From Janthinobacterium sp. ROICE36 (lineage in GTDB: Bacteria; Pseudomonadota; Gammaproteobacteria; Burkholderiales; Burkholderiaceae_D), in NCBI RefSeq assembly GCF_002869965.1, contig NZ_PEBS01000006.1, forward strand, positions 62,001-126,000: a stretch of DNA of 64,000 nt, given 5' to 3'. Below, piece after piece: positions 43,914 to 53,126 of this stretch. The position numbers were made by a program, and so were the translations under genes. Under the pieces are notes generated by a model. It saw only the letters and a list, made by a program, of their open reading frames with translations, ran no database searches and was not told where the DNA came from. How positions within the stretch are numbered: position 1 is the first letter of the stretch; every line of letters starts with the position of its first letter.

Positions 43914-44957
43914 ATGCTGAAACTGATAACTGGAAGTACTTTACTGACCTTATCGCTGCTGTCGCCGCTGGCCCAGGCCGCCGATGCGCCTGCCGCCGCC
44001 GGCCACTACCTGACGCTGTACGCCGTGCCCGGCGTGCCGCTGGACGATGACCCGTACACCTGGAGCACGGCGGGCGGCAAGCAACTGACAAAAGGCGTGA
44101 CCAAGGCCGACGGCCGCGCCTATCTCAAAGGAGACGCGGGCGTAGAGACGTATATCCTGGAAACGCTCAGCATGCGTCGGACGTTCGCCGTACCGGCCCG
44201 CTGCTGGCAAGAAACGCCTGCCGCCTTCCAGTCATGCCTGAAACTCAAGCACAGCACCAGCCAATACGATCTCAAACAAGATGCGGAAACACTGGCCAGA
44301 GAGAAAAATCAACAGGCCAAGGCGGCCGCTTATGTACTGGCGGCCAGGGCCAACGACGATGCGCTGGCCTGGCTGGGCAAGCTGCCGCCGCAGTGGTCCA
44401 TGCAGGAACACGCCAGGCGCCTGCTGTCCATCGGCGAAAAACTCCAGCGGCATATCGCCGACGGCTTGCGGCAAGGCGGCCCCGATGCGCGCCAGTTCGT
44501 CTGCAAGGCGCCCACGGCCTATGACGCGTTGCCACAGCAGCAAGCCGTGCTGGCCTATCAGTTGCAGCCACCGCCCGAGCTGCACGCCGGTGCCGTATGG
44601 GAGCAATTGCTTGCGGCTGCTGCACAGGGCAACTGGATGGCGCGCCTGGAAGTGTATTACGCGCTGGCGGAACGCAAGGTGAGCGAACTGAGCTATGTGG
44701 AGCAGGTGCGCCTGGTGCAATTGATGGAATGGCTGCACCAGCGTGAAATCGCCGGCCTGTACAGCTTTTTCAGCGCGCGCACCATCGGCGATGGCGCCAC
44801 CCAAGAGCGCGTGGAACGCCTGGCCGCCATGCAGGGCAGCGTCATGGACCAGAGCGCCGTGGGGACGCTGCTGCAGGATGAGGACGATCCGGCGTTGGTG
44901 GCGGCGGGCAAGCGCATGCTCGACTGCGCAGCAAAGGCCATGCAGGCACCGCGCTAA
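43914..44957 (+). CDS. Exported protein of unknown function
   Basis: 347 residues from ATG 43914, with a signal peptide ([21 protein letters not shown]). The mature part has an early beta region ([19 protein letters not shown]) and then a helical body ([24 protein letters not shown]) of the kind seen in repeat-type helical proteins, but no family was recognised. It begins 10 bases after the cadR stop, so it may be co-transcribed with cadR. Its stop overlaps that of the convergent chemoreceptor gene. Confidence 0.65.
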   Translation: MLKLITGSTLLTLSLLSPLAQAADAPAAAGHYLTLYAVPGVPLDDDPYTWSTAGGKQLTKGVTKADGRAYLKGDAGVETYILETLSMRRTFAVPARCWQETPAAFQSCLKLKHSTSQYDLKQDAETLAREKNQQAKAAAYVLAARANDDALAWLGKLPPQWSMQEHARRLLSIGEKLQRHIADGLRQGGPDARQFVCKAPTAYDALPQQQAVLAYQLQPPPELHAGAVWEQLLAAAAQGNWMARLEVYYALAERKVSELSYVEQVRLVQLMEWLHQREIAGLYSFFSARTIGDGATQERVERLAAMQGSVMDQSAVGTLLQDEDDPALVAAGKRMLDCAAKAMQAPR

Positions 44958-46504
44958 CGCGCCAGCAGCGGCGGACCGACATCGCCCAGGCGGAAGGCAT
45001 CGACGACGCGCAGCAAGTCATGCGCCTGGTCTTGCATGCTTTGCGCGGCGGCGGCCGACTGTTCGACCAGGGCGGCATTGCGCTGGGTCAATTCATCCAT
45101 TTCCGTGATGGCATTGTTGACTTCCTCGATGCCCTTGCTCTGGCGCTGGCTGGCCGCCGTAATGTCGTTCATGATTTCCGTCACTTGCTGGACGGAGGCG
45201 ACGATGTCACCCATGGTGCGCCCGGCGCTGTCGGCCAGTTCGCTGCCCGTCTCTATCCTGGCGACGGAATCCTCGATCAGCTGCTTGATTTCGCGCGCCG
45301 CCGTGGCCGAGCGCTGCGCCAGGCCCCGCACTTCGGTGGCGACGACGGCAAAGCCGCGCCCCTGTTCGCCCGCGCGCGCCGCTTCCACCGCCGCGTTCAG
45401 GGCCAGGATATTGGTCTGGAAAGCGATGCCGTCGATGACGGCGATGATATCGACGATGCGCCCGGAACTGGCCTTGATCGAGCCCATCGTCTCAACCACC
45501 TGGCCCACCACGCGGCCGCCTTCCAGCGCCACGTTCGAGGTCGACAGCACCATCTGGTTGGCCTGGTGCGCATGGCTGGCATTTTCGCGCACGGTACCGG
45601 TCAGGGCATGCATGGCCGATGCCGTTTCCTGCAAGGAATGGGCTTGCGATTCGGTGCGGGCCGACAAGTCTGTATTGCCCAACGCGATTTCACGCGCTTC
45701 CACCGTGATGGTGGAGCCCGCCTGGCGTATCTCGCCCAATAAAGTGTTCCAGTTTTTCAGCACGGTGGCCAGGGCCCGCAACAGCTTGCCCACCTCGTCA
45801 TTACCCCGGACATCGAGGTGCGTGGTCAGGTCGCCCGCAGCCAGGCTTTCGGCGGCGCGGCATGCTTCGTCGATGGGGCCCACCACGGAGCGCGCCACCC
45901 AGGTGGCGATCAGGGCCAGCAAGGCAAAGCCCACGGCCATGGTGCCCAGCGACAGCCAGCCGGCGCGCTGGCCCGCATTTTTTGTTTCCTGCAGCGCATC
46001 AACGGTGCGATGATCGAGATTGAGCAGCACCTGACGCAACTGCCCACGCACTTGCTGGTAGTGCGTGGCGGCATTTTGCATTGCCGCCACGCCCGTATTC
46101 GGGTCCATCGACGCCAGGTCCAGCGCCTGCGCCACGCTGGCGCGGTAGCGCTCGACGCCTGGCAGGGCCTGGGCCGCTTCCGTGGCGGCACCCGAGAATT
46201 GCTTGAGTTCCGTCAAGCCTTGCACGATGGCGTTCAGCTGGCCATCCGTTTGCGCGCCGAATAGCTTGAACTGCTCGTCCGACAGGCTGGCGGCGATGGC
46301 GATCTTCGCATACACATCGGCATGTACCTGGCCCAGGGCAATGGCTTGCTGGTTGGCAAGCCGCTCGGCCGTCAGGGTGACGTCTTTCAGTTCGCGCATG
46401 CGCTGCTCGTTCTGCTGCATGGCGAAGTAAGACAAGGCCCCCATGGCCAGCAGGCAAGCCAGCGCGAGCACCGGGACGATCAACATCTTCTGTGCGATTT
46501 TCAT
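44954..46504 (-). CDS. Methyl-accepting chemotaxis protein
   Basis: 516 residues. A first membrane segment at about 8-28, a periplasmic four-helix-bundle sensor, a second segment near 190-212 ([15 protein letters not shown]), HAMP, then the cytoplasmic signalling hairpin with its conserved tip [19 protein letters not shown]. No C-terminal pentapeptide for CheR docking is seen (ends GPPLLAR). It relays ligand binding to CheA/CheW. The gene follows a Cache-domain exported protein by 60 bases on the same strand, suggesting that protein feeds ligand signals to it. Confidence 0.9.
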   Translation of the reverse strand: MKIAQKMLIVPVLALACLLAMGALSYFAMQQNEQRMRELKDVTLTAERLANQQAIALGQVHADVYAKIAIAASLSDEQFKLFGAQTDGQLNAIVQGLTELKQFSGAATEAAQALPGVERYRASVAQALDLASMDPNTGVAAMQNAATHYQQVRGQLRQVLLNLDHRTVDALQETKNAGQRAGWLSLGTMAVGFALLALIATWVARSVVGPIDEACRAAESLAAGDLTTHLDVRGNDEVGKLLRALATVLKNWNTLLGEIRQAGSTITVEAREIALGNTDLSARTESQAHSLQETASAMHALTGTVRENASHAHQANQMVLSTSNVALEGGRVVGQVVETMGSIKASSGRIVDIIAVIDGIAFQTNILALNAAVEAARAGEQGRGFAVVATEVRGLAQRSATAAREIKQLIEDSVARIETGSELADSAGRTMGDIVASVQQVTEIMNDITAASQRQSKGIEEVNNAITEMDELTQRNAALVEQSAAAAQSMQDQAHDLLRVVDAFRLGDVGPPLLAR

Positions 46505-46564
46505 CGGAACCCATATCGTCAAGAGAGCGGAAAACCATTCCGGCGCCGGCGGCGCGGCGGCTGG

Positions 46565-47032
46565 CTACAGGTAAATGCCGCCGCAGACGACGGTATCGGC
46601 CAGCTTTTCGCAATACATCACCTTTGGTTCGATCTTCTTGCTTTCCGGATTCGTGAATTTGTATTCCTGCCAGAACGTGCCCTTGCTCTTGGCCAGTTCA
46701 ACGCGCTCCTTGACGAAAGCCTTGCCATCGATATCTTTCAGCTCGATCAAGTTCTTGCCCACCATTTTCGGGTTGGCGCCATGCGCGGCGACCGTTCCGT
46801 CGAGCTTGTAGACCACCAGGTACAGGTCGTGCAGGATGAATTGCGGCGACTTGGCCGTGATCTCGCCATACGCCTTGGCGTCGCCGGCGCTCTTGATGTA
46901 GGCCACGCCTTTCTTGACCATGGCTTCGGCATCGGCGCGCGTGGCGCCGCCTTCGGCAGCGCTGGCGACACCGGGCAGCGTCGCGGCGGAAAACAGGACT
47001 GACAGGCAAATGGCAGCGGCGAACTTGGGCAT
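46565..47032 (-). CDS. Exported single-Cache (sCache_2-like) protein
   Basis: 155 residues, ATG 47032 with AAGGAG upstream. A signal peptide (FAAAICLSVLFSAATLPGVASA) precedes one Cache domain: AMVKKGVAYIKSAGD, HDLYLVVYKLDGTVAAHG, NPKMVGKNLIELKDIDGKAF, WQEYKFTNPESKKIEPKVMY. Cache domains bind small ligands outside the cytoplasm. Free-standing, without a membrane segment, it probably acts as a soluble partner of the chemoreceptor encoded next. Confidence 0.85.
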   Translation of the reverse strand: MPKFAAAICLSVLFSAATLPGVASAAEGGATRADAEAMVKKGVAYIKSAGDAKAYGEITAKSPQFILHDLYLVVYKLDGTVAAHGANPKMVGKNLIELKDIDGKAFVKERVELAKSKGTFWQEYKFTNPESKKIEPKVMYCEKLADTVVCGGIYL

Positions 47033-47754
47033 GAGAATCTCCTTCACATTGCGGCAGGGAAAACCGGCGGCGAGCCGGTACGTCGGGGGCGTGCTGACGC
47101 TTCATAGTAGCGCGATGCCAGCGGGCATGCACTGGTGCAACAGATTTTTTTTGCGGATGGGTGTTTTTGCAACGCCGCTTGCACACTGCCGTGAGCGGGT
47201 TTTCATAGGAGGATTGGTATGGCGACTATCGGAACGCTAGTCTGCTTGCAGCGCCTGCGCCAGCACGGCCAGCAGCGCATGGCGGTGGCGGTAGCTCAGT
47301 TCCTTGTACTGCGACGTGATGTCGCGCCGCATCAGCGCCGCGCGCTGGACAGGATCGTTCCTGCAAGCATCCAGCCCCGGCACCTTTCAATCAGTCTTGA
47401 GGCGTACTAGACTTCGCAAATGGCAGCAGTGAGTCGATCTCGCTGTTCGGGCAGGTGGGGAGTTTTTCGAGGGCCTGGGTCAGCCAGCGCCTGGCACACG
47501 CTCTCCCACCGTCCAGACCTTTGCCGACATGTGCGCCAATGTCGCCACCGCATGGTCGGCCACCTCCTCGTTGAATCGCCTCTCCAGCCCCTGATCGGTG
47601 CCGAACACGATGGCGTCGTCTGACGCTTCCCTATCCGGGATTGCGGCGGCATATGTGGGGCAATGCACATACATGTGCTGCATCGACGAGTATAAACACT
47701 GTGAGAGACCATCAAGCAGCGCCGCTGCAACGGTCAATCACGAAGGAGAAGACC
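47033..47754. other. Low-coding gap with a possible gene fragment
   Basis: No confident gene. On the minus strand a 31-codon frame (47237-47332; SQYKELSYRHRHALLAVLA) is open upstream to a stop and looks like the C-terminal tail of a lost protein. A minus-strand frame at 47480-47737 has no recognised family. The right end (47690-47754) carries the leader and AAGGAG of the next gene. Composition is more mixed than in the flanking genes. Confidence 0.4.
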
Positions 47755-48360
47755 ATGGCAGAGGTCCAAGTGGAGCGAAAGAGCGCGGTACCGTGGTGGC
47801 TTTGGCTGATCGGACTGCTGCTGATCATCGCCCTGCTCTGGTTCTGGCTCGGCCGCGATTATCGCGACCGCGTCGTCGGGGCACCGACTCCCGAGACGGC
47901 CGCAGCGCCGGCGAGTTCGGTCGCCAATGCACCGATACAGGCATTGAATCCGGCACCCGCCTCAGCGCAGGCAATGGGTTCGGCTGCGTCGAGCGCTGCC
48001 GTCACCGATCCCGGCATCTACGCAGCCACTGCCGACAAAGCCTCCCTAGCCGGCCGAGATGCGGCATTCGTCGGCGTGAAGGTGGTACGGATCGTGGGAC
48101 CAAAGACCTTCACGGTCGCCTCCGGAAGCGACGAGTTGCTCGTGATGATAGACCAGGACGTCAGCAGTGGCGTCGGTAGCCAAGGCCGGATCGACATAGG
48201 GGTACTGGTCGACCTGAAAGGCACCTTCCAGCGGCTGGAGCCGGGAACGATCAACGACATTTCGAACCGGCGGTTTCGGGCGATGACGGAGCTGGAACGC
48301 GAAACGCTCGGCAAGACGCAGGTCTATCTCCACGTTACCGAAGTCGGTCGGCTCAAATGA
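47755..48360 (+). CDS. Single-pass membrane protein of unknown function
   Basis: 201 residues. ATG 47755 follows AAGGAG. One membrane segment at about 12-33 (PWWLWLIGLLLIIALLWFWL), an Ala/Pro/Ser-rich linker to about 100, then a C-terminal domain (FVGVKVVRIVGPKTFTVASG, IDIGVLVDLKGTFQRLE, VYLHVTEVGRLK) with the strand pattern of an OB-like or similar small beta barrel, exposed outside the cytoplasm. No family assigned. Flanked by decayed sequence on both sides, so it may have been acquired. Confidence 0.7.
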   Translation: MAEVQVERKSAVPWWLWLIGLLLIIALLWFWLGRDYRDRVVGAPTPETAAAPASSVANAPIQALNPAPASAQAMGSAASSAAVTDPGIYAATADKASLAGRDAAFVGVKVVRIVGPKTFTVASGSDELLVMIDQDVSSGVGSQGRIDIGVLVDLKGTFQRLEPGTINDISNRRFRAMTELERETLGKTQVYLHVTEVGRLK

Positions 48361-48384
48361 GCTCAATTTCAAGCAATATCGCCG

Positions 48385-48483
48385 ATGGCACTCACCCCTC
48401 TCGCAGAACGCCAGCACTTCCAATTGGTCGAGAGCGACGATGATTGCCGCCGGTGGCTAGTGCTGGGTGCTGCCGGCCAGTAG
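48385..48483 (+). other. Short open frame in a decayed gap
   Basis: Thirty-two codons (MALTPLAERQHFQLVESDDD...) with plausible coding composition and no recognised family. It may be the N-terminal remnant of a lost gene. Nothing else was seen in 48361-48610. Confidence 0.25.
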
Positions 48484-48610
48484 GTCGGTACTGTGCGCGA
48501 AACATTGATCGCAGTCAGCCGGAGCCGACCTCGACCGTAACGTAGAGCGAGGTCTCCCCCGCCGAACAAGGAGAGCCAATGGCGCGCTGGCTTTTTGCTG
48601 GGCGACGATG

Positions 48611-48763
48611 TCATTGAAATGGGACGGCTGGATGCTTGCCGTTCATCTCCCAGTTGCCCAGTTCCTCGCCCAGGGTTTCTTTGCGGTCATACCCGTCAAA
48701 GGGGCCGAGGAAATGGTGAAGCTTGGGAAGATAAAGAGCATCGCTCCAGGGACCGCGCAGCAT
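48611..48763 (-). CDS. Possible 50-residue small protein
   Basis: ATG 48763 is preceded by AAGGA at good spacing, and the 50-codon frame ends with TGA at 48611. The product is aromatic and charged (LRGPWSDALYLPKLHHF, GYDRKETLGEELGNWEM) with no membrane segment or signal peptide. It could be a true small protein or the tail of a decayed gene with a chance ribosome binding site. Unrecognised; located between decayed sequence and the 48791-49171 gene. Confidence 0.4.
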   Translation of the reverse strand: MLRGPWSDALYLPKLHHFLGPFDGYDRKETLGEELGNWEMNGKHPAVPFQ

Positions 48764-48790
48764 AGGATCCTTCTACTGATCGCTAAATAA

Positions 48791-49171
48791 TCACGCGCAT
48801 TCGGGCAAGGTCCAGCCTTCGTAGCCCATGTCGGTCGGGTAGATGGCGCGGTTCTGGCCCCAGCGGGCATGGTCGAGGATGCCGTCTTCATGCATGTCCA
48901 GCACCCATTCCGTGCTTTCCAGCAAGGTGCCATCCTTGTGGTACACACGGAAGAACGTGGAGGTGCTGAGCGCGCGCACCATATTGTGCGGCACGCCGTT
49001 GCCGTAGTGGGGCACATAGGTCTTGATGACGCAGCTGCCTTGCTCGTTCCACTGCTGGGCATACACGGTGGCATTGCGCGCAGCGCTGACCTTGATGAAC
49101 AGCCAGCCTGCCAGCAGGATCGCTAACAGGATGGAGGCGGCGATCAGGCCGGTTTTCTTGAGTAGCTGCAT
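48791..49171 (-). CDS. Small membrane-anchored or exported protein of unknown function
   Basis: 126 residues. N-terminal hydrophobic segment (TGLIAASILLAILLAGWLFI) without a clear cleavage site, then a soluble domain with repeated short strands: CVIKTYVPHYGNGVPHN, FFRVYHKDGTLLESTEWVLD, DHARWGQNRAIYP. Probably anchored in the inner membrane, facing the periplasm. No family recognised. The ribosome binding site is weak. Confidence 0.65.
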   Translation of the reverse strand: MQLLKKTGLIAASILLAILLAGWLFIKVSAARNATVYAQQWNEQGSCVIKTYVPHYGNGVPHNMVRALSTSTFFRVYHKDGTLLESTEWVLDMHEDGILDHARWGQNRAIYPTDMGYEGWTLPECA

Positions 49172-49273
49172 GAGGTCATGGCATGGCCGAAACGAAGTTG
49201 TCGCATTGTATGTCAAGAGCAGAGGTACTTGCCGTACAGCATGTACAGCACGCATTTCACCCCGTATGGCTGT

Positions 49274-49825
49274 CTACTTCGCCAATGCCGCCTGCAAGGC
49301 GTTCGCCATGTCCAGGTGATGTTGCAACGCTGGCAAGTTTTTCGTGGCGAAGGCCTTGATGTCGGGATCGCTGGCCATCCGGCTGGCATCGGTGAACAGT
49401 TTCACAGCCTCCTTGTGCGCGGCCACGCCGATGCTGGCCGCGTACTGCGCATCAAATTGTTTGCCTTCCAGGCGGCTCAGCTTGTCGATCTGCAGCTTGT
49501 GCCTTGCACCGGGTTGGTCGCTCACCTCGATCTGCTTGCCGCTGGCCAGCTGTTTCAATTCCCCGGCCACTTTCGCGTGGTCAGTGACCATGGCGTCGGC
49601 GAATTTCTTCACCTCGGGATTGCTGCTCTTGCTTTGCGCCACTTTGCTGGCGGCAATTTCCGTGCTGCCCGCGTCGGCGGCCTTGCTGAGGAATTGCTTG
49701 TCGTAGGCGCCCGGTGCGGCAGCGGCAATGCTGTTGATGGCAAAGCCGCCCAGCAGCGCGACGGCGGCGCCGATGGCCACGCTCTTCAGGGAGGGGATTC
49801 GGTAACTGGTGGTGGAGATGCGCAT
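49274..49825 (-). CDS. DUF4142-family exported protein
   Basis: 183 residues. Signal peptide or anchor at about 15-37 (SVAIGAAVALLGGFAINSIAAAA), then an all-helical ferritin-like domain with the family pattern DKQFLSKAADAGSTEIAASKVA, NPEVKKFADAMVTDHAKVAGEL and HKEAVKLFTDAS. The H and E/D residues usual in this fold are visible. Biochemical role not established; family members are often stress-induced envelope proteins. Confidence 0.82.
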   Translation of the reverse strand: MRISTTSYRIPSLKSVAIGAAVALLGGFAINSIAAAAPGAYDKQFLSKAADAGSTEIAASKVAQSKSSNPEVKKFADAMVTDHAKVAGELKQLASGKQIEVSDQPGARHKLQIDKLSRLEGKQFDAQYAASIGVAAHKEAVKLFTDASRMASDPDIKAFATKNLPALQHHLDMANALQAALAK

Positions 49826-49924
49826 GGACGTCCTTTCGAGTATGGTTTTTTCTGCAAGCTGATGCCAATATTAAGCCCGCAGCCTGCGCACACCCATAGG
49901 ACACGCACGAACATTCCCGTAGGA

Positions 49925-50575
49925 CTAGTCCTGTTCGCTAGCGCACAATTCGACTTGTTTCAGCGCAAACAAGGCGGCGATGCCGGCATCGCGGCGCCAG
50001 GCGGGCATGCCGATGTCGAGCCACTGCGCCATCACCTCCAGGTGGGATGGCTCCGAGACGCTGTGTTCGAGTTCGTCGAGCAACGTGTCGCGGTCGATGT
50101 ACAGGCTGTCCAGCCAGGCATCGAAGGAGGGCGCCAGTTCGATGAAACCGTGGGCGCGCTTGCCCGTCCATTCCGGCAACTCTTGCACATAGGCCAGCAC
50201 GCGACCGCCGCCTTCTTGCGTCAGATCCAGGTAAACCATGGAATTGCCGCCATCGCGGGCGAAGGGCAGGATGCGCGCCGGCATATTCGTATGCTGGCGC
50301 GCGGCGCGGATTTCGCCCACCAGCGTTTCATCGCAGAAATCACCTTCGTCGGCGCTGAAGAAGGTGTTGAAGCCCATTTTTTCCACGCCGCCATCACCAT
50401 CAGGCACATCCGTGGTGTAGTCGAACCAGGCGCCGTTGGCCACTTGCAGGAAGGCCAGGAAGGCGGGCGGCAAGGGTGCTTCCAGCAAGGTTTCAATGGC
50501 GGCGATCTGCTGCGCCGTGGGGGCAGGCTTGGCGCCCTCAAGCGCCAGGTGGCGGTACTGCGTGTAATAAGTCAT
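49925..50575 (-). CDS. SMI1/KNR4 family protein
   Basis: 216 residues. Signature: QQIAAIETLLEAPLPPAFLAF, ANGAWFDYTT, ILPFARDGGNSMVYLDL, ELPEWTGKRAHGFIELAPSF. The SMI1/KNR4 fold occurs in immunity proteins of polymorphic toxin systems and in other regulatory proteins; no toxin gene is next to it, so that role is not supported here. AAGGA lies in the end of the MerR gene, three bases away, giving a MerR-SMI1 operon. Confidence 0.85.
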   Translation of the reverse strand: MTYYTQYRHLALEGAKPAPTAQQIAAIETLLEAPLPPAFLAFLQVANGAWFDYTTDVPDGDGGVEKMGFNTFFSADEGDFCDETLVGEIRAARQHTNMPARILPFARDGGNSMVYLDLTQEGGGRVLAYVQELPEWTGKRAHGFIELAPSFDAWLDSLYIDRDTLLDELEHSVSEPSHLEVMAQWLDIGMPAWRRDAGIAALFALKQVELCASEQD

Positions 50576-50578
50576 TGA

Positions 50579-50971
50579 TTATCCTTGTAAATTTCTTGCG
50601 ATCGCCACACCGTCCTCGCAGCCCGTCTCTACCTTTGCCAGCGCATCGACGAGACCGGCGCGCAGCACGGCCATCGAACGCGCCTTGTCGTCGATCTGGG
50701 CGATTTTCGTTTCCAGCATGGCCCGCTTGGTCTCCCCATCGAGGGCATTTTCCTGCCAGACGGCAATGACTTCGGCGATTTCCTTCAAGGTAAAACCCAG
50801 CGCCTTGGCGTGGCCGATCAGCTCGATGCGCCGCAAGGCTTGCGCCGAGTATTCTTTATAGTTGTTCGTCATGCCCGGCTGCGGCGCTTCATCCAGCAGC
50901 CCCTGACGCTCGTAAAAGCGCACAGTGTCCTTGGAGACGCCCGTCAGGCGGGTGATTTCTCCGATACGCAT
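50579..50971 (-). CDS. MerR-family transcriptional regulator
   Basis: 130 residues, ATG 50971 with AAGGGG upstream. MerR HTH (MRIGEITRLTGVSKDTVRFYER), then a helical dimerisation part (GFTLKEIAEVIAVWQENA) and a short C-terminus with one cysteine (ETGCEDG). Effector unknown. A MerR-type promoter with a long spacer (50981-51012) faces the divergent SDR gene, its probable target. Confidence 0.87.
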   Translation of the reverse strand: MRIGEITRLTGVSKDTVRFYERQGLLDEAPQPGMTNNYKEYSAQALRRIELIGHAKALGFTLKEIAEVIAVWQENALDGETKRAMLETKIAQIDDKARSMAVLRAGLVDALAKVETGCEDGVAIARNLQG

Positions 50972-50980
50972 CGATTCCCC

Positions 50981-51012
50981 TTGACCATGGACTAAAGACC
51001 ACAATTTACAGT
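50981..51012 (+). promoter_or_regulatory. MerR-type promoter of the SDR gene
   Basis: TTGACC (50981-50986) and TACAGT (51007-51012) are 20 bases apart, longer than normal and typical of MerR targets. The spacer contains the dyad GGaCTaaAGaCC (50989-51000). Confidence 0.55.
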
Positions 51013-51041
51013 GAAAACCTCATTCACTCCACACCGCTGCC

Positions 51042-51836
51042 ATGACCGCTTTCAATTACTCCAATCAAACCGTATTGATCACGGGTGCGTCGTCCGGCAT
51101 CGGCCGTGTCTTTGCGGAAACCCTGGCCGCGCGCGGCGCGCATTTGCTGCTGCTGGCCCGCTCGGGCGCCGTGCTCGAGACGCTGGCCGCCGACCTTGCC
51201 CGGCGCCACGGCATCCGCGCGCATGCGCTGGTGGCCGACCTGAGCTTGCCCGGCGCGGCTGCCCAGGCCCATGCACAGGCTTGCGCGCTGGGCATGCCGC
51301 CCGATGTGCTGATCAATAACGCGGGTTTTGCCACGCACGGCAGGTTCGAGACCATTCCTCTGGCGCGCCAGGCGGCCGAAGTAAGCGTCAATTGCACGGC
51401 CCTCATGCAACTCACGCACTACGCCTTGCCGCACATGCTGGCGCAAGGACGGGGCGCCATCATCAACGTGGCGTCCACGGCCGCCCTGCAGCCCGATCCC
51501 TACATGGCGATTTACGGCGCCAGCAAGGCTTTCGTGCTGTCGTTTTCGGAGGCGCTGTGGGCGGAAAACCGCAACCGCGGCGTGCGCGTGCTGGCCCTGT
51601 GCCCGGGCGCCACGGACACTGCCTTCTTTGACGTGGTGGCCGCGCCCGAAGCGGCCGTGGGTCAGCGAATGACGCCGCAAGCCGTCGTCGATGAAGCGCT
51701 GCGCGCCCTGGACCGGGGCCGCAGCAGCCACGTGGCGGGCCGGCCCAACCGGCTGCTGGCCTGGCTGCCGCGCTTGCTGCCACGCCAGACCGTGTTGGGC
51801 ATCGTGGAAGGCATGCTCAAGCCGAAGCTGGCGTAA
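51042..51836 (+). CDS. Short-chain dehydrogenase/reductase (SDR)
   Basis: 264 residues. Classical SDR: cofactor loop TGASSGIG, NNAGF, catalytic Ser in INVASTAA and YGASK (Tyr, Lys). NAD(P)-dependent oxidoreductase of unknown substrate. The 210-264 tail (RPNRLLAWLPRLLPRQTV) is hydrophobic/basic, as in SDRs acting on lipophilic compounds near membranes. Divergent from the MerR gene, which probably controls it. Its stop lies three bases from the convergent Nramp gene. Confidence 0.9.
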   Translation: MTAFNYSNQTVLITGASSGIGRVFAETLAARGAHLLLLARSGAVLETLAADLARRHGIRAHALVADLSLPGAAAQAHAQACALGMPPDVLINNAGFATHGRFETIPLARQAAEVSVNCTALMQLTHYALPHMLAQGRGAIINVASTAALQPDPYMAIYGASKAFVLSFSEALWAENRNRGVRVLALCPGATDTAFFDVVAAPEAAVGQRMTPQAVVDEALRALDRGRSSHVAGRPNRLLAWLPRLLPRQTVLGIVEGMLKPKLA

Positions 51837-51839
51837 CAG

Positions 51840-53120
51840 TCAGAAGGCCAGGCTGGCAAACATGGCCAGCACGGCCGTCGCCATGACCAGGGTCGACAGC
51901 CAGCCCAGCGCCCGCAGGCGGCGAGAAATGGTCAGCGTGCCCATGATGGCGGGACGCGAGGCCATCACCATCATCAGGGCCATGATGGGCACGGAAATGA
52001 CGCCATTGATGACGGCGCTCCAGTACAGGGCCTTGATGGGGTCGAGCGGCGTGAAGCACAGCACGGCGCCCAGCACGGTGGAGGTGGCGATGATGCCGTA
52101 GAATTTCTTGGCAGCCCTGGGCGCCAGTTCCAGGCTGTTTTTCCAGTGAAAGGCGCCGGCCATGGCGTAGGCGGCAGAGCCGGCCAGCACGGGAATGGCC
52201 AGCAAGCCCGTGCCGATGATGCCCAGGCTGAACAGGGCGAAGGCGAACTCGCCGGCGATGGGGCGCAGGGCGGAAGCGGCTTGCGCGGAGGTGTCGATGT
52301 GCGTGATGCCTTGCGCGCCCAGAGTCACGGCCGTGGTCAACATGATAAAGAACGCCACCAGGTTGGAAAAGCCCATGCCGATGGCCGTGTCCATCTTGAT
52401 GCGCTGGAAGTGCCTGTGCGCCTGTTCCGGTGCGCGGCGCAAGGCTTGCGCGCCCGTGCGCGCGTCGGCCTGCAAGTCTTCCACTTCCTGCGATGCTTGC
52501 CAGAAAAATAAGTAGGGACTGATCGTGGTGCCGAACACGGCCACGACCATGGTCACCGAGGCGGCCGACCAGGCCAGCTTCGGCCAGACGGTGCGCAGCG
52601 CCACCTCGCCCCAGGGAATGTGCACGGTCAGCACGGTGGCCACATAAGCCAGCAAGCCCAGGGTCAGCCATTTCAGGATGCGCACGTACTGTTGATACGG
52701 AATGAAAACTTGCAGCAGCAGCGACAGCAAGCCGAAACCGACAGCGTACACGTGGGTGGGTCCGCCGATGATGAGCGTGAGGGCATCGCCCATGGCGGCC
52801 ACGTCGGCGGCGATATTGATGACGTTGGCCAGCAGCAACAAGCCAACAATGGCGTATAACAAGGAACGGGGATAGTGGCGGCGGATATTCGTCGCCAGCC
52901 CATGCCCGCTGACCCGGCCGATCTTGGCGCTGATGACCTGGATGCCCAGCATCAGGGGAAACGTCAGGCAGACGGTCCACAACATGCCGAAGCCGAACTG
53001 GGCGCCCGCCTGCGAATACGTGGCAATACCGCTGGGATCGTCGTCGGCCGCGCCCGTGATCAGGCCCGGCCCCAGCTTGCCCAGCCAGGTATCGGATTGG
53101 GTGGGCTCGTCGCTATGCAT
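51840..53120 (-). CDS. Nramp-family transporter, atypical motif variant
   Basis: 426 residues, about eleven hydrophobic segments. Helix 1 shows DDDPSGIATYSQAG where canonical Nramp has DPGN, and helix 6 shows ISPYLFFWQASQEVED where canonical members have MPH. The metal-coordinating Met of helix 6 is therefore absent. Nramp relatives with such changes are known to differ in substrate, some carrying Mg or trivalent ions. Inner-membrane metal uptake is likely; Mn/Fe specificity should not be assumed. It follows the catalase-like gene by six bases on the same strand. Confidence 0.85.
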   Translation of the reverse strand: MHSDEPTQSDTWLGKLGPGLITGAADDDPSGIATYSQAGAQFGFGMLWTVCLTFPLMLGIQVISAKIGRVSGHGLATNIRRHYPRSLLYAIVGLLLLANVINIAADVAAMGDALTLIIGGPTHVYAVGFGLLSLLLQVFIPYQQYVRILKWLTLGLLAYVATVLTVHIPWGEVALRTVWPKLAWSAASVTMVVAVFGTTISPYLFFWQASQEVEDLQADARTGAQALRRAPEQAHRHFQRIKMDTAIGMGFSNLVAFFIMLTTAVTLGAQGITHIDTSAQAASALRPIAGEFAFALFSLGIIGTGLLAIPVLAGSAAYAMAGAFHWKNSLELAPRAAKKFYGIIATSTVLGAVLCFTPLDPIKALYWSAVINGVISVPIMALMMVMASRPAIMGTLTISRRLRALGWLSTLVMATAVLAMFASLAF

Positions 53121-53126
53121 GGTGTC

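Noticed and set aside
49925-50575. SMI1/KNR4 protein as immunity gene of a polymorphic toxin
   Set aside because: No toxin, secretion or Rhs-like gene lies beside it; it is paired with a MerR regulator instead.
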